This document shows, piece after piece, positions 29,661-38,660 of a stretch of DNA of 64,000 nucleotides. The notes under the pieces were generated by a model. The model made no database searches. It was not told the DNA's origin and saw nothing but the letters and a program-made list of their open reading frames with translations. Made by a program: the position numbers and the translations under genes. Source of the DNA: Paeniglutamicibacter kerguelensis (GTDB taxonomy: Bacteria; Actinomycetota; Actinomycetes; Actinomycetales; Micrococcaceae); contig NZ_JAGIOF010000001.1 of the NCBI RefSeq assembly GCF_017876535.1, positions 2,108,001 through 2,172,000 of the forward strand. The letters run 5' to 3'. The number at the start of each line of letters is the position of its first letter. Position 1 is the stretch's first letter.

Positions 29661-31103
29661 CTAGCAACTATCCAGGGGCGGGGGCAACGCCGGGCTTTCG
29701 GGGGTCCCGGGCAAGGGCGGTGCCGTGGAGAGGAATACCTGGCCGCTGGGCGTGGTGATCTCTATGGTGTGGCGTGGACCAGAAACCACGCGTTCACGCC
29801 ACCCTTCGGTCTCCTTGGTGTAGTTGCACCAGGCACAACGCCCGTCGCCGTTCACGGCGGAAGTTCTCCCGCCCATCGCAACTTGTTGAACATGGTCGTA
29901 ATGCCGAATAGGGGCGTCGCAATATGGCGTCCTGCAGAACTGGTCCCTGACTGCGATCATTCGTTTAAGTTGCTTGGGCAGTATCCGCTTGGAAGACTCC
30001 ATGGCGACAAGTTCGCCACTACTCGGCGCAGTAAACAGGCGTCGAATCCAGACCTGGGCCTTGGATCCTTTCGGAGAAAGATTCGAGTCGCCCGTGACGA
30101 GGTATCGGGCGTAGCCAGCCGGAATGGTTCCATAGCCGCTAAGGTATGCGGGCTCGCTGTCCCCTTGCATCAGGGTGCGGTCAGTCATCACCAGATTGAC
30201 CAACAATGGCGTTCCATTGGCAGGCGACTGGCCCGTGACACGCTCAACGAGAGTGTCGACTTTGACTTGCATGTTGGTTCGGCGGTCTTCCTGCGGACGC
30301 TTCTTGGCTGCAGCAGCCGCCAAGGCCTCATTAAAGGCCACGCCCTGTTCCATGGGAAGGCTCCCACTGATCCTCATGAAACCTCCGGGAACCACTCTCA
30401 CCGAAATGAACCGTTTCCGGAGTGCTTCTGAACTCTTGTTCATTTCGACCGTGTTGTCGAACGCCAGAGTGAGTCGTTTCACGCGTGCTGTGAGCTCTCG
30501 TGTACCCACACCCTTAAGACTTCCGGGCCTGCCCGCAAGTTCTCGGTCGATAATCTCTTGGACCATGGGATCAAGTTCGCAGGTTTCCCGGACAATGACC
30601 ATTGAACGATTTTCTTTGATCTTGCCGCGCCTCAATGCTGCGAACGTATGCGGCATGTGCTCAAGCATGGATCGGGAGTAGGCCAGGAATTGAGGCCCAA
30701 AGCACTGCGATTCGCCCCGCGCCAACGCTACTTCAGCGCCCGTGCCGCGATTGGGATTGGCCTGGTATTTGCCTTCGGCCTCATGGCGAGAAATCACGGC
30801 CTCTTCCGCGGCTTTGGCTTCGACCGACTGGGTCGCCGAGGCTGAAGACTTGAGTTCTTCCAGGGCGGCAATGCGCGCAAACCCTGCCGCTTCATCAACA
30901 GCCGGTGGGAAATATCCCAAAGCCTCTGTGACCGACTCAATAAATTCCAAGGCTTCGTCACGCTGTAGTGCGCCGCAATTTCGAATAGTAACGGGGCTCT
31001 CGGGGGCATGGCCGATAGGCCTGTGCCCAAGGATCGTTTCCCCGGCCTGCTCAACTGGCAGCGATTCCGGGTTCGATGATTCATCCTCGAAGTCTTCGAA
31101 CAT
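29661..31103 (-). CDS. DUF222 / HNH endonuclease domain protein (13E12 type)
   Basis: 480-residue protein with a long N-terminal DUF222 region and a C-terminal HNH nuclease: CRTPYC near residue 407, HYDHVQQVAMGG near residue 417, and NGDGRCAWCNYTKETEGW near 434. Both zinc Cys pairs and the HNH residues are intact. Such proteins occur in many copies in actinobacterial genomes, some linked to mobile elements, and their role is unknown. I chose ATG 31103 because TACAAT lies seven bases upstream; an in-frame ATG at 31133 would be upstream of that element. Base composition appears less GC-rich than the flanking core genes, which suggests recent arrival. Confidence 0.88.
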   Translation of the reverse strand: MFEDFEDESSNPESLPVEQAGETILGHRPIGHAPESPVTIRNCGALQRDEALEFIESVTEALGYFPPAVDEAAGFARIAALEELKSSASATQSVEAKAAEEAVISRHEAEGKYQANPNRGTGAEVALARGESQCFGPQFLAYSRSMLEHMPHTFAALRRGKIKENRSMVIVRETCELDPMVQEIIDRELAGRPGSLKGVGTRELTARVKRLTLAFDNTVEMNKSSEALRKRFISVRVVPGGFMRISGSLPMEQGVAFNEALAAAAAKKRPQEDRRTNMQVKVDTLVERVTGQSPANGTPLLVNLVMTDRTLMQGDSEPAYLSGYGTIPAGYARYLVTGDSNLSPKGSKAQVWIRRLFTAPSSGELVAMESSKRILPKQLKRMIAVRDQFCRTPYCDAPIRHYDHVQQVAMGGRTSAVNGDGRCAWCNYTKETEGWRERVVSGPRHTIEITTPSGQVFLSTAPPLPGTPESPALPPPLDSC

Positions 31104-31110
31104 ATTTACT

Positions 31111-31116
31111 ATTGTA
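31111..31116 (-). promoter_or_regulatory. Leaderless -10 of the HNH gene
   Basis: TACAAT (5 of 6 consensus), seven bases, then the ATG at 31103. It decides between two possible starts. Confidence 0.5.
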
Positions 31117-31226
31117 CGCCTCTTGGGAGGCATTGTGAAGAGCTCGCTTCACTCTCACTGATGCAAAACTACTAGTCAACAAGGTTAAATGGAATCCACC
31201 GTTCGTTCACGAGGTATTGACGGTTG

Positions 31227-31240
31227 CCCCCCCCCCCCCC
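31227..31240. repeat. Run of 14 cytosines
   Basis: Fourteen C in a row, followed by GGAGGGGG so that a C5/G5 hairpin is also possible. It lies 17 bases beyond the stop of the lipoprotein gene and 124 bases upstream of the HNH ATG. Length could vary by slippage or be a sequencing inaccuracy. Confidence 0.9.
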
Positions 31241-31257
31241 GGAGGGGGATTCGAAAA

Positions 31258-31566
31258 CTACTTGAACGACATGCCTTGCGATTCACAGGCCTGCTTGAAC
31301 GCTTCCAGATCGGTAATCACGAGCTTTCCTGCCGAGTCCGTGGCAACCGCGTTGCGGATGGAATCCGTTGAGGACACGGCGCCATGCTCCGCCGCCTTGC
31401 CCATATTTGTACGTCCCACATTGCCGCTATCCGCGTAGCCGCTTCCAAAATGGATACACGCCGTATTGCCCTGGAGGTCACGCTGGCGAAACTCATCCGC
31501 GGAAGGTTCCGAGCAGCCTGATAGCGTCAATCCAAGGATGGCCAGGACTGGGAGGAGTCGTCTCAT
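31258..31566 (-). CDS. Small secreted lipoprotein of unknown function
   Basis: 102 residues. A type II signal peptide, MRRLLPVLAILGLTLSGC, ends in lipobox LSGC with C18 as the lipid-anchored cysteine. The mature part of 84 residues has two further cysteines (C37 and C95), able to form a disulfide. I do not recognise the family. TAGGGT six bases before the ATG indicates a leaderless transcript. The upstream gene on the same strand is the methyltransferase remnant; the downstream neighbour is the C14 tract and then the HNH gene. Confidence 0.75.
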   Translation of the reverse strand: MRRLLPVLAILGLTLSGCSEPSADEFRQRDLQGNTACIHFGSGYADSGNVGRTNMGKAAEHGAVSSTDSIRNAVATDSAGKLVITDLEAFKQACESQGMSFK

Positions 31567-31604
31567 GCCCCCACCCTATGAGCTTTACGGGAGTTGAACC
31601 GAAT

Positions 31605-32204
31605 TCAGCGTTTGCGGCCAACCATGAAAATTCGACGGAACGGGAACATGGTCAGAAGGACGCCGCCGGTACCTTCGAACGACGGGTATGCCTGCGCGAC
31701 AAGCCTCGCATAGTCTGCTTCAAACTCGGCCGCCTCCACGGCATCCAACTTGGCAAGGATGGGACGCAATGCCGTGCCGCGCACCCACTCGAGCACCGGG
31801 TTCTCGCCCGTCAGGACCTGCCCATACGTGGTTTCCCAGACATCGGCCTCAAATCCCGCCGCAAGCAGGATCTTCAGGTAGCCCTCCGGCTCCCCCACCG
31901 CGTTTTTGTGCCGCAACACACCAGCCAGCCGCGGAGCCCAACGCTCCGAGTCGGCAAGCTCGAACTCCAGGCCGGGGGCACGCTGTGTGGAACGGGCCTT
32001 CTGGACCATTTCGTGCGAGGAATCCAAACCAACAACACGGGCCTCTGGCCATCGCTCGGCCAGCGACCGTGTCAGCGGGCCCGGGCCACACCCCAGATCG
32101 ACCACGAGGCGCGGCGCCTCGGCGGCAACGCGTGCAGTCAGATCAAAAAACGGCCGGTCACGATGGTCGGCGAACTGCACATACTTTTCCGGGTCCCATT
32201 TCAT
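31605..32204 (-). pseudogene. tam: Trans-aconitate 2-methyltransferase with internal in-frame deletion
   Basis: 199-residue open frame. Both ends match Tam, the SAM-dependent enzyme that methylates trans-aconitate, an inhibitor of aconitase: MKWDPEKYVQFADHRDRPFFDL at the start, SAM motif VVDLGCGPGPLT (residues 34-45), and VWETTYGQVLTGENPVLEWVRGTALRP late. Between WAP and RLAGVLRHKNAVGEP (near residue 91, genome about 31930) some 55-60 residues that normally form the middle of the fold and substrate pocket are missing, without a frameshift; family length is about 255. The product is probably inactive or altered. I chose ATG 32204 because TAGTCT lies six bases upstream. Confidence 0.75.
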
Positions 32205-32210
32205 CCTCAC

Positions 32211-32216
32211 AGACTA
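32211..32216 (-). promoter_or_regulatory. Leaderless -10 of the tam-like gene
   Basis: TAGTCT, six bases (GTGAGG), then the ATG at 32204. Confidence 0.35.
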
Positions 32217-32286
32217 GATCCAGCGAAGCGGCCCGCTCCAGCCCCACCGAAAGAAACTGCAACATAGACGATAGGCTTGAAACATC

Positions 32287-34818
32287 ATGAATCTTACCGA
32301 GTTGCTGCCGAACACTCCCCCGCGTGGAGCCACCGCCGAATCCGTCTACGAAGCCTTCATCAAATGGGTGGAGGACCGCGGTATCGGGCTGTACCCGGCA
32401 CAAGATGAAGCCGTCATGGAAATCGTGGCCGGCAACAACGTCATCCTGGCAACGCCCACCGGCTCGGGCAAGTCGCTGGTGGCCGTCGCGGCGCACTTCT
32501 ATGCGCTAGCCCGCGGGGAACGCAGCTACTACACCGCACCCATCAAGGCGCTGGTCTCCGAGAAGTTCTTCGACCTGTGCAAGATCTTCGGTGCGGAAAA
32601 CGTCGGCATGGTCACCGGTGATTCCTCGGTCAACCAGGATGCGCCGATCATTTGCTGCACCGCGGAGATCCTGGCCAACATCGCCTTGCGCGAAGGCAAG
32701 AGCGCCGACCTCGGCCCGGTTGTCATGGACGAATTCCACTTCTACGCCGACCCGCAGCGCGGCTGGGCGTGGCAGGTGCCGCTGCTGGAACTGCCGCAGG
32801 CACAATTCCTGCTGATGTCGGCGACCCTCGGCGATGTCAGCCGCTTCGAAGACGAACTCACGCTGCGCACCGGACGCGAAACCACCACCGTGGCGCACGC
32901 CGAACGGCCGATCCCCCTGCACTACTACTACTCGCAGGACCCTGTGCAGGAAGCCATCGAGGAACTGCTGAAGACCCGGCAGGTACCGATCTACGTCGTG
33001 CACTTCAGCCAGCTCGAGGCCATCGACCGTGCCAGCAGCCTGATGAGCATCAACGTCTGCACCCGTGAGGAAAAGGACAGGATTTCCGAGCTGATCGCCG
33101 GGTTCCGCTTCGCCGCGGGATTCGGCAAGACGCTGAACCGGCTGGTGCGCCACGGCATCGGTGTACACCACGCGGGCATGTTGCCCAAGTACCGCCGTCT
33201 GGTCGAACAGCTGGCCCAGGCCGGCTTGCTCAAGGTCATCTGCGGCACCGACACCTTGGGCGTGGGCATCAACGTGCCCATCCGCACCGTGTTGATCACC
33301 GCGCTGTCCAAGTACGACGGCATCCGCACCCGACTGCTGAACTCCCGCGAATTCCACCAGATCGCCGGCCGTGCCGGACGCGCCGGCTTCGACACCGCCG
33401 GAACCGTGGTGGTCCAGGCCCCCGAGCACGCCATCGAAAACAAGAAGGCCATGGAGAAGGCGTTGGCCAAGTTCGGCGACGACTCCAAGAAGATCCGCCA
33501 GGTCGTCAAGAAGAAGCCGCCGCAGGGCTTCGTGACCTGGGGCGAGAAGACCTACGAGCGCATCATCGTCTCCACCCCGGAACCGCTGAGCTCCTCGTTC
33601 GTGGTCACCCACTCGATGCTGCTGAACCTGCTGGACCGCAAGGGCGACTCGTTCGCGGCGGCCCGCCGCCTGCTCACCGAGAACCACGAGTCTCCGGCCA
33701 AGCAGCGCGCCCTGCAGCGCAAGGCCCTGGGCATCCTGCGCGAACTATTGGCCACCGGCGTCGTCGAACGCCTGGATGTGCCCGACGAATACGGCAACAA
33801 GCTCGCGCTGACCGTGCACCTGCAGCAGAACTTCGCACTGAACCAGCCGCTGTCCCCGTTCGCGCTGGCGGCCCTGGAGCTCTTCGACGAGGAAAGCGCC
33901 GGGTACGCGCTGGATGTCGTCTCGGTCATCGAGGCCACGCTGGAAAAGCCGCGCCAGGTGCTCTCCGCCCAGGAGAAGAAGGCCCGTGGCGAGGCGATCG
34001 CCGCGATGAAGGCAGAGGGCATGGAGTACGACGCCCGCATGGCGGCCCTGGAAGAGGTCAGCTACCCGCAGCCGCTGGCGCAGGTGCTCGGTGACGCGTT
34101 CGAGCAGTACCGCGCCGGCGCCCCCTGGCTCGGCGACTTCGAGGTCGCCCCGAAGTCCGTGGTCCGCGACATGTATGAGCGCGCCATGAGCTTCAGCGAA
34201 TACGTGCAGTTCTACTCGCTGGCCCGCTCCGAGGGCGTGCTGCTGCGCTACCTGACCGACGCCTACAAGGCGCTGCGCCAGACCGTCCCGCAGGATGCGC
34301 TGCGCGAGGACCTCGAGGACCTCATCGAATGGCTCGGCGAAATGATCCGCCAGATCGACTCCTCGCTGCTGGACGAATGGGAAGAGCTGGCCAACGGCGT
34401 GCTGCACGAGCCCGACGCGGAGATCATCCCGCCGGCACCGGAGCGCCTGACCTCCAACGAGCGCGCCTTCCGCGTCATGGTCCGCAACGACATGTTCAAG
34501 CGCGTGAAGCTCTTCGCCGACGAACAGGACGGCGCACTGGGCGATTTGGACGGGCACAACGGATTCGACTCCGATGCCTGGGCCGACGCCATGGACGCGT
34601 ACTTCGAGGAGCACGAGGACATCGACGACGGCCCCGGCGGCCGCGGCCCGAACCTGTTGATCATCACCCCGGGCGCCCAAGCCTGGAAGGTGCGCCAGAT
34701 CTTCGCCGACCCGGCGAACAACCACGACTGGGGCATCGAGGCGACGGTGAACCTCGCCGATTCCGACGAGGCCGGCATGCCGGTCATCACTGTCACCAGT
34801 GTGGGGCGTTTGGACTAG
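32287..34818 (+). CDS. DEAD/DEAH-box RNA helicase with large C-terminal domain
   Basis: 843-residue SF2 helicase of the Ski2-like type. Motif I ATPTGSGKS (about residues 55-63), motif II DEFH (about 151-154), motif III MSAT (about 178), motif V TDTLGVGINVP and motif VI QIAGRAGRAGFDT (about 357-369) are all intact. The C-terminal half (from about residue 480) matches the DUF3516-type helicases of actinobacteria, to my recollection, and ends with NLLIITPGAQAWKVRQIFADP. Likely works in RNA processing or turnover; the substrate is not established. Near-leaderless: TAGGCT at 32272-32277, nine bases before the ATG. Confidence 0.9.
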   Translation: MNLTELLPNTPPRGATAESVYEAFIKWVEDRGIGLYPAQDEAVMEIVAGNNVILATPTGSGKSLVAVAAHFYALARGERSYYTAPIKALVSEKFFDLCKIFGAENVGMVTGDSSVNQDAPIICCTAEILANIALREGKSADLGPVVMDEFHFYADPQRGWAWQVPLLELPQAQFLLMSATLGDVSRFEDELTLRTGRETTTVAHAERPIPLHYYYSQDPVQEAIEELLKTRQVPIYVVHFSQLEAIDRASSLMSINVCTREEKDRISELIAGFRFAAGFGKTLNRLVRHGIGVHHAGMLPKYRRLVEQLAQAGLLKVICGTDTLGVGINVPIRTVLITALSKYDGIRTRLLNSREFHQIAGRAGRAGFDTAGTVVVQAPEHAIENKKAMEKALAKFGDDSKKIRQVVKKKPPQGFVTWGEKTYERIIVSTPEPLSSSFVVTHSMLLNLLDRKGDSFAAARRLLTENHESPAKQRALQRKALGILRELLATGVVERLDVPDEYGNKLALTVHLQQNFALNQPLSPFALAALELFDEESAGYALDVVSVIEATLEKPRQVLSAQEKKARGEAIAAMKAEGMEYDARMAALEEVSYPQPLAQVLGDAFEQYRAGAPWLGDFEVAPKSVVRDMYERAMSFSEYVQFYSLARSEGVLLRYLTDAYKALRQTVPQDALREDLEDLIEWLGEMIRQIDSSLLDEWEELANGVLHEPDAEIIPPAPERLTSNERAFRVMVRNDMFKRVKLFADEQDGALGDLDGHNGFDSDAWADAMDAYFEEHEDIDDGPGGRGPNLLIITPGAQAWKVRQIFADPANNHDWGIEATVNLADSDEAGMPVITVTSVGRLD

Positions 34819-34833
34819 TTGCTGATACGCCAA

Positions 34834-34878
34834 CAGCCCCGGCACTTCGACTCCGCGAGGAGTGAAGCGCCGGGGCTG
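34834..34878. terminator. Bidirectional terminator between the helicase and the membrane hydrolase genes
   Basis: CAGCCCCGGC (34834-34843) pairs with GCCGGGGCTG (34869-34878), and the ACTTCGACTCC / GGAGTGAAGC inner arms extend the stem. It lies between convergent genes. Confidence 0.8.
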
Positions 34879-34893
34879 CTTGCATTGGGTGGC

Positions 34894-35748
34894 CTACAAT
34901 CCCAGGAACTTGCTCAGCGGCTGGATCTGGCCCTTGAGCACCAGCAGGATCGGCACCACCATGCCCACCAGCGCGTAGGCGGAGACGGGCACGCAAAGCA
35001 GCCACTCGCGGCCCGACCCCGCCTTGCCGAGCAGCGGGATGGCAATGCGGCCGCTGGGCTTCCAGATGTCCTTGAGCAGGGGAACCCGGCGCAGAGCCTT
35101 CGGGGACTTGATCTTGATGGGCCAGATCAGGTTGCACCCGCCGACCGTGAGCATGTCGCCCAGGATGTGCACGGCGCAGCCGACGGCCACGGCAATCACT
35201 AGCCAGTTCTGCTCATCCGGGGAAAAGACCGCCACGAAAATGCCCGCGGGGATGGACAGCAGCCACGGCAGCCTGGCCATGGTGTCCGGGATGAACTTCA
35301 GCGCCTTGAGCGCGAAGGACACCAGCAGTACCGCGAGCAAGCCTGCGCCCGGGTAGATGATCCCGAACCGTTCGGTGTCCATGGTCCAGAGGCCCAGCAC
35401 CCAGGCCAGTGCCGTGAAGACGCCGATGCCCAGCAGCGAGTGCGTGCCGTTGCGGTGCCCGCCGGACACCTCTCCGATGCCGGCGCAAATGGCGTTCGAG
35501 ACCGGCGGAAGCGAGTGTGCGATGGTCGCGCGGCGATGGTCGGCATCGGGCAGCAGGGCCGCCCCGGCGCACACCATGGCACCGGCGACGCCGGCGATGG
35601 GGGTTTGTTCCAGCAGGCCGAAGCCCAGCGGGATGGCATCGGGCATCCACGAGATCATCTCGGGGAGGTTGCCGGTGGGGAGCTTGAAGCTCGTGGTCAA
35701 CGCGATCCAGGCAGCTGCGCCGGTGGCCGCGTGGTGGCCGCCCATCAT
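34894..35748 (-). CDS. Membrane-bound metal-dependent hydrolase (YdjM/DUF457 type)
   Basis: 284-residue integral membrane protein with about six helices. It carries the family's metal-binding pattern: HHAATGAAAW near residues 5-14, LLPDADHRRATIAHSLPP near 65-82, GHRNGTHSLLG near 97-107, and HILGDMLTVGG near 194-204. E. coli YdjM is SOS-induced and binds LexA, but no SOS box was found here. The enzymatic substrate is unknown. The start lies behind a G-rich ribosome site and a GGGGG/CCCCC hairpin that could affect initiation. Confidence 0.85.
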   Translation of the reverse strand: MMGGHHAATGAAAWIALTTSFKLPTGNLPEMISWMPDAIPLGFGLLEQTPIAGVAGAMVCAGAALLPDADHRRATIAHSLPPVSNAICAGIGEVSGGHRNGTHSLLGIGVFTALAWVLGLWTMDTERFGIIYPGAGLLAVLLVSFALKALKFIPDTMARLPWLLSIPAGIFVAVFSPDEQNWLVIAVAVGCAVHILGDMLTVGGCNLIWPIKIKSPKALRRVPLLKDIWKPSGRIAIPLLGKAGSGREWLLCVPVSAYALVGMVVPILLVLKGQIQPLSKFLGL

Positions 35749-35844
35749 ATGGGGGTCCCCCTCTAACTTGTTCTAGCATTCGATCGCCCCCACCTTATGA
35801 CGCGGCACCCACGCGTTGGCTTCACCGCGCGCAATCCGCCCCGG

Positions 35845-35850
35845 TAGGCT
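35845..35850 (+). promoter_or_regulatory. Leaderless -10 of the GNAT-peptidase pair
   Basis: TAGGCT, seven bases, then the ATG at 35858. It rules out the longer upstream start at 35816. Confidence 0.45.
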
Positions 35851-35857
35851 TGGTCAC

Positions 35858-36337
35858 ATGCCTAACCTCCGACCCGCGCAACCGGCCGACGTCCCCGCAA
35901 TACTCCAACTCATCCACGAATTAGCAGTGTTTGAGCGGGAACCCGACGCCGTAAAAAACACCGAGGATGAACTCGCCGCGCACCTTTTTGACGCGAACCC
36001 GCAGGTCTACGCGCACGTGGTCGAGGTGGACGGCGAGGTGCTCGCCTTCGCCCTGTGGTACCTGACCTACTCCACCTGGGAGGGCACGCACGGCATCCAC
36101 CTGGAGGACCTCTACGTTCGCGAATCCGCACGCGGCGGCGGACACGGCACGGCGCTGCTGCGCGAACTCGCGGCAATCGCCGTGCAGCGGGGCTACAAGC
36201 GCGTGGAGTGGAGCGTGCTTGACTGGAACGCCCCGGCCATCGGCTTCTACGACTCGCTCGGCGCCGGTTCCATGGACGGCTGGACCGTGCGCCGGCTCGA
36301 GGGCGCCGCCCTGGCCGATCTGGGGGCCGGCGCATGA
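35858..36337 (+). CDS. GNAT N-acetyltransferase (diamine/polyamine acetyltransferase-like)
   Basis: 159-residue single-domain acetyltransferase. The acetyl-CoA loop RESARGGGHGTALLRELA (about residues 86-103) and IHLEDLYV before it are typical; the SSAT-like pattern FALWYLTYSTWEGTHGIHLEDLYV suggests a small amine substrate. I chose MPNLRPAQP at 35858 because TAGGCT (35845-35850) stands seven bases upstream. The stop overlaps the next gene as ATGA, so it is coupled to a peptidase gene; the two may act on peptide-derived amines, which is inference. Confidence 0.87.
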   Translation: MPNLRPAQPADVPAILQLIHELAVFEREPDAVKNTEDELAAHLFDANPQVYAHVVEVDGEVLAFALWYLTYSTWEGTHGIHLEDLYVRESARGGGHGTALLRELAAIAVQRGYKRVEWSVLDWNAPAIGFYDSLGAGSMDGWTVRRLEGAALADLGAGA

Positions 36338-37626
36338 ACACCTTCCGCGGCATGAATGCCACCGAGCACTACTTCCGGGTCCCGTTGGACCATGCGAAAC
36401 CCGCGGGCGAAACGATCACGGTGTTCGCCCGCGAGATCGTTTCCACCGAGCACGGGGACCCCTCGGCACTGCCGTGGCTGCTTTTCCTGCAGGGCGGCCC
36501 GGGCGGCAAGGCCCCGCGCCCCGGCTCGCTGTCCGGCTGGATGGCAGAGGCAGCCAAGACCTTCCGCATCCTGCTGCTTGACCAGCGCGGCACCGGCTTG
36601 AGCACCCCTGCCAACCGGCAGACCCTGCCGCTGCGCGGGGACGCAGCAGCGCAGGCGGCCTACCTGACCCACTTCCGCGCCGACTCGATCGTGCGCGACG
36701 CCGAGGCCATCCGCGAGGCCCTGGGGATCGAAAAATGGAGCACGTTCGGGCAGAGCTACGGCGGCTTCTGCACGCTGACCTACCTGTCGATCGCCCCGCA
36801 GGCGCTGGAGCGCTGCCTGGTCACCGGCGGGCTCGCCTCGCTCACCGCGGACGCGGCAACCGTCTACCGGGCCACCTACGCCCGCATGGCCGCGCGCAAC
36901 GAGGAGTACTTCTCCTGGTACCCGCAGGACCGCCAGACGCTGGCCCGCATCGCGAACCACCTCGGGCGCACCGAGGAACACCTTCCCAACGGGCGTCCGC
37001 TGACCGTGGCCATGGTGCAGATGCTCGGCCAGTTCCTCGGCGGCAACGCCCGCGTGCACCTGCTGCACCACGTCTTCGAGGGTGCCTTCGTGCCGACCCC
37101 CGGCGGGGAGCGGCTCTCGGACAGCTTCCTGGCCGAAATCCAGAACCAGGCCGACCGGACCGGCAACCCGCTCTACGCGCTGATGCACGAATCTATCTAC
37201 GGGCAGGGCTCCGCGACCGGCTGGGCGGCCGAGTCCGTGCTGGAGGAATTCCCCGCCTTCTCCCCCGCAGCCCAGATTCCGCTGCTCACCGGCGAAATGG
37301 TGTACCGCTGGTACTTCGAGTCGGACCCGGTGCTGCGCCCGCTGGAGGAAACCGCCCGCATCCTCTCCGAGCACGAGGACTGGGCGCCGCTCTACGACGC
37401 GGAGGCGCTGGCCCGCAACACGGTCCCCGTGGCCGCGGCCGTGTACACCGACGACGTCTACGTCGATCGGGACCTGTCGATGGAAACAGCGAACGCGGTC
37501 GCCGGGCTCAAGGTCTGGGAAACCGCCGACTTCCACCACGACGGAATCAGCGACGAGGGTGCGATGATTTTCGCAAAGCTGCTGGAAATGACCGAGCTGC
37601 TGGAATTGACCGCCACACCGGGGTAG
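36334..37626 (+). CDS. Prolyl aminopeptidase / alpha-beta hydrolase
   Basis: 430-residue cytoplasmic serine peptidase, family S33, that removes N-terminal proline from peptides. Oxyanion region LQGGPGG (residues 52-58), DQRGTGLS (83-90), and nucleophile elbow GQSYGGF with S141 fit; the catalytic histidine is probably in FHHDGISDEG near residue 405. The length matches the tetrameric, cap-containing prolyl aminopeptidases. ATG overlaps the upstream GNAT stop. The next gene starts 11 bases after the stop. Confidence 0.88.
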   Translation: MNTFRGMNATEHYFRVPLDHAKPAGETITVFAREIVSTEHGDPSALPWLLFLQGGPGGKAPRPGSLSGWMAEAAKTFRILLLDQRGTGLSTPANRQTLPLRGDAAAQAAYLTHFRADSIVRDAEAIREALGIEKWSTFGQSYGGFCTLTYLSIAPQALERCLVTGGLASLTADAATVYRATYARMAARNEEYFSWYPQDRQTLARIANHLGRTEEHLPNGRPLTVAMVQMLGQFLGGNARVHLLHHVFEGAFVPTPGGERLSDSFLAEIQNQADRTGNPLYALMHESIYGQGSATGWAAESVLEEFPAFSPAAQIPLLTGEMVYRWYFESDPVLRPLEETARILSEHEDWAPLYDAEALARNTVPVAAAVYTDDVYVDRDLSMETANAVAGLKVWETADFHHDGISDEGAMIFAKLLEMTELLELTATPG

Positions 37627-37637
37627 ATTTCGCTTCC

Positions 37638-38660
37638 ATGGGCGATGAACTGGTTTTGGTCACGGGCGGATCCGGGTTCCTGGGTGCGCACTGCATCGTG
37701 GCGCTGCTGGAGCGCGGTTACCGGGTGCGCACCACGGTGCGTTCGATGGACCGGCAGGTGGAGGTCTGGGCGGCCCTGGAGATGGCCGGGTTGGCCGACG
37801 CCGAGGTGGACATTGTCGCGGCGGACCTGAGGTTCGATGCGGGCTGGGAGGCGGCGGCCGCCGGGTGCGGCTACGTCCTGCACACCGCGTCCCCGTTCCC
37901 GGCCAATGCCCCGAAGGACGAAAACGAACTCATCGTCCCCGCCCGCGACGGCGCCCTGCGGGTGCTCTCCGCCTCCCGCGCTGCCGGGGTGAAGCGCGTG
38001 GTGCTGACCTCTTCGTTTGCCGCGGTCGGCTACGGGCATCCGTCCCGGGACACGGAGTTCACCGAGGCCGACTGGTCTAACCCGCAGGCCGACATCGGCG
38101 CGTACACCAAATCCAAGGCGCTGGCCGAACGCGCGGCCTGGGACTTCATCGCGGCCGACGGCGGGACGCTGGAACTGGCGGTGGTGAACCCCGTGGCCAT
38201 CATCGGCCCGGTGCTGGGCCCCAAGCTCTCCACGTCGATCGAGCTGGTGCGGCGGCTGCTCTCCGGCGGCATGCCGGGGCTGGCGAAAATCTCGCTCCCC
38301 GTGGTCGACGTGCGCGACGTCGCGGACCTGCACGTGCGCGCGATGGTCGATCCGGCGGCCGCGGGCGAGCGGTTCCTGGCCGTCGCCGGTCCGGCGTGGA
38401 GCCTCGAGCAGATGGCCGGCATCCTGCGGGTCCGGCTGGGGAACGAGGGCTCGAAGATTCCGACCCGCGTGTTGCCGAACTGGTTGGTGCGCGCTGCGGC
38501 GGTCTTTGTCCCCCCGCTGCGCCAGCTGGTCCCCCGGCTGGGTGTGGTGAGGAATGCATCGAACGCGAAGGCCGTCGGCACCCTCGGCTGGGAGCCGCGG
38601 CCCGTCGAGGACTCGCTGGTCGACACCGCGCGGTCCCTGCAGAAGCTGGGGATGCTTTAG
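37638..38660 (+). CDS. NAD-dependent epimerase/dehydratase family protein
   Basis: 340-residue extended short-chain dehydrogenase. The NAD(P) motif VTGGSGFLGAHC is at residues 8-19, the serine region LTSSFAAVGYG near 118-128, and the catalytic pair Y156 and K160 in AYTKSKALAE. Sequence type resembles dihydroflavonol-4-reductase-like and aldehyde reductases rather than sugar-nucleotide epimerases. Substrate unknown. It follows the peptidase by 11 bases and converges with the MFS gene, whose stop overlaps by four bases. Confidence 0.88.
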   Translation: MGDELVLVTGGSGFLGAHCIVALLERGYRVRTTVRSMDRQVEVWAALEMAGLADAEVDIVAADLRFDAGWEAAAAGCGYVLHTASPFPANAPKDENELIVPARDGALRVLSASRAAGVKRVVLTSSFAAVGYGHPSRDTEFTEADWSNPQADIGAYTKSKALAERAAWDFIAADGGTLELAVVNPVAIIGPVLGPKLSTSIELVRRLLSGGMPGLAKISLPVVDVRDVADLHVRAMVDPAAAGERFLAVAGPAWSLEQMAGILRVRLGNEGSKIPTRVLPNWLVRAAAVFVPPLRQLVPRLGVVRNASNAKAVGTLGWEPRPVEDSLVDTARSLQKLGML

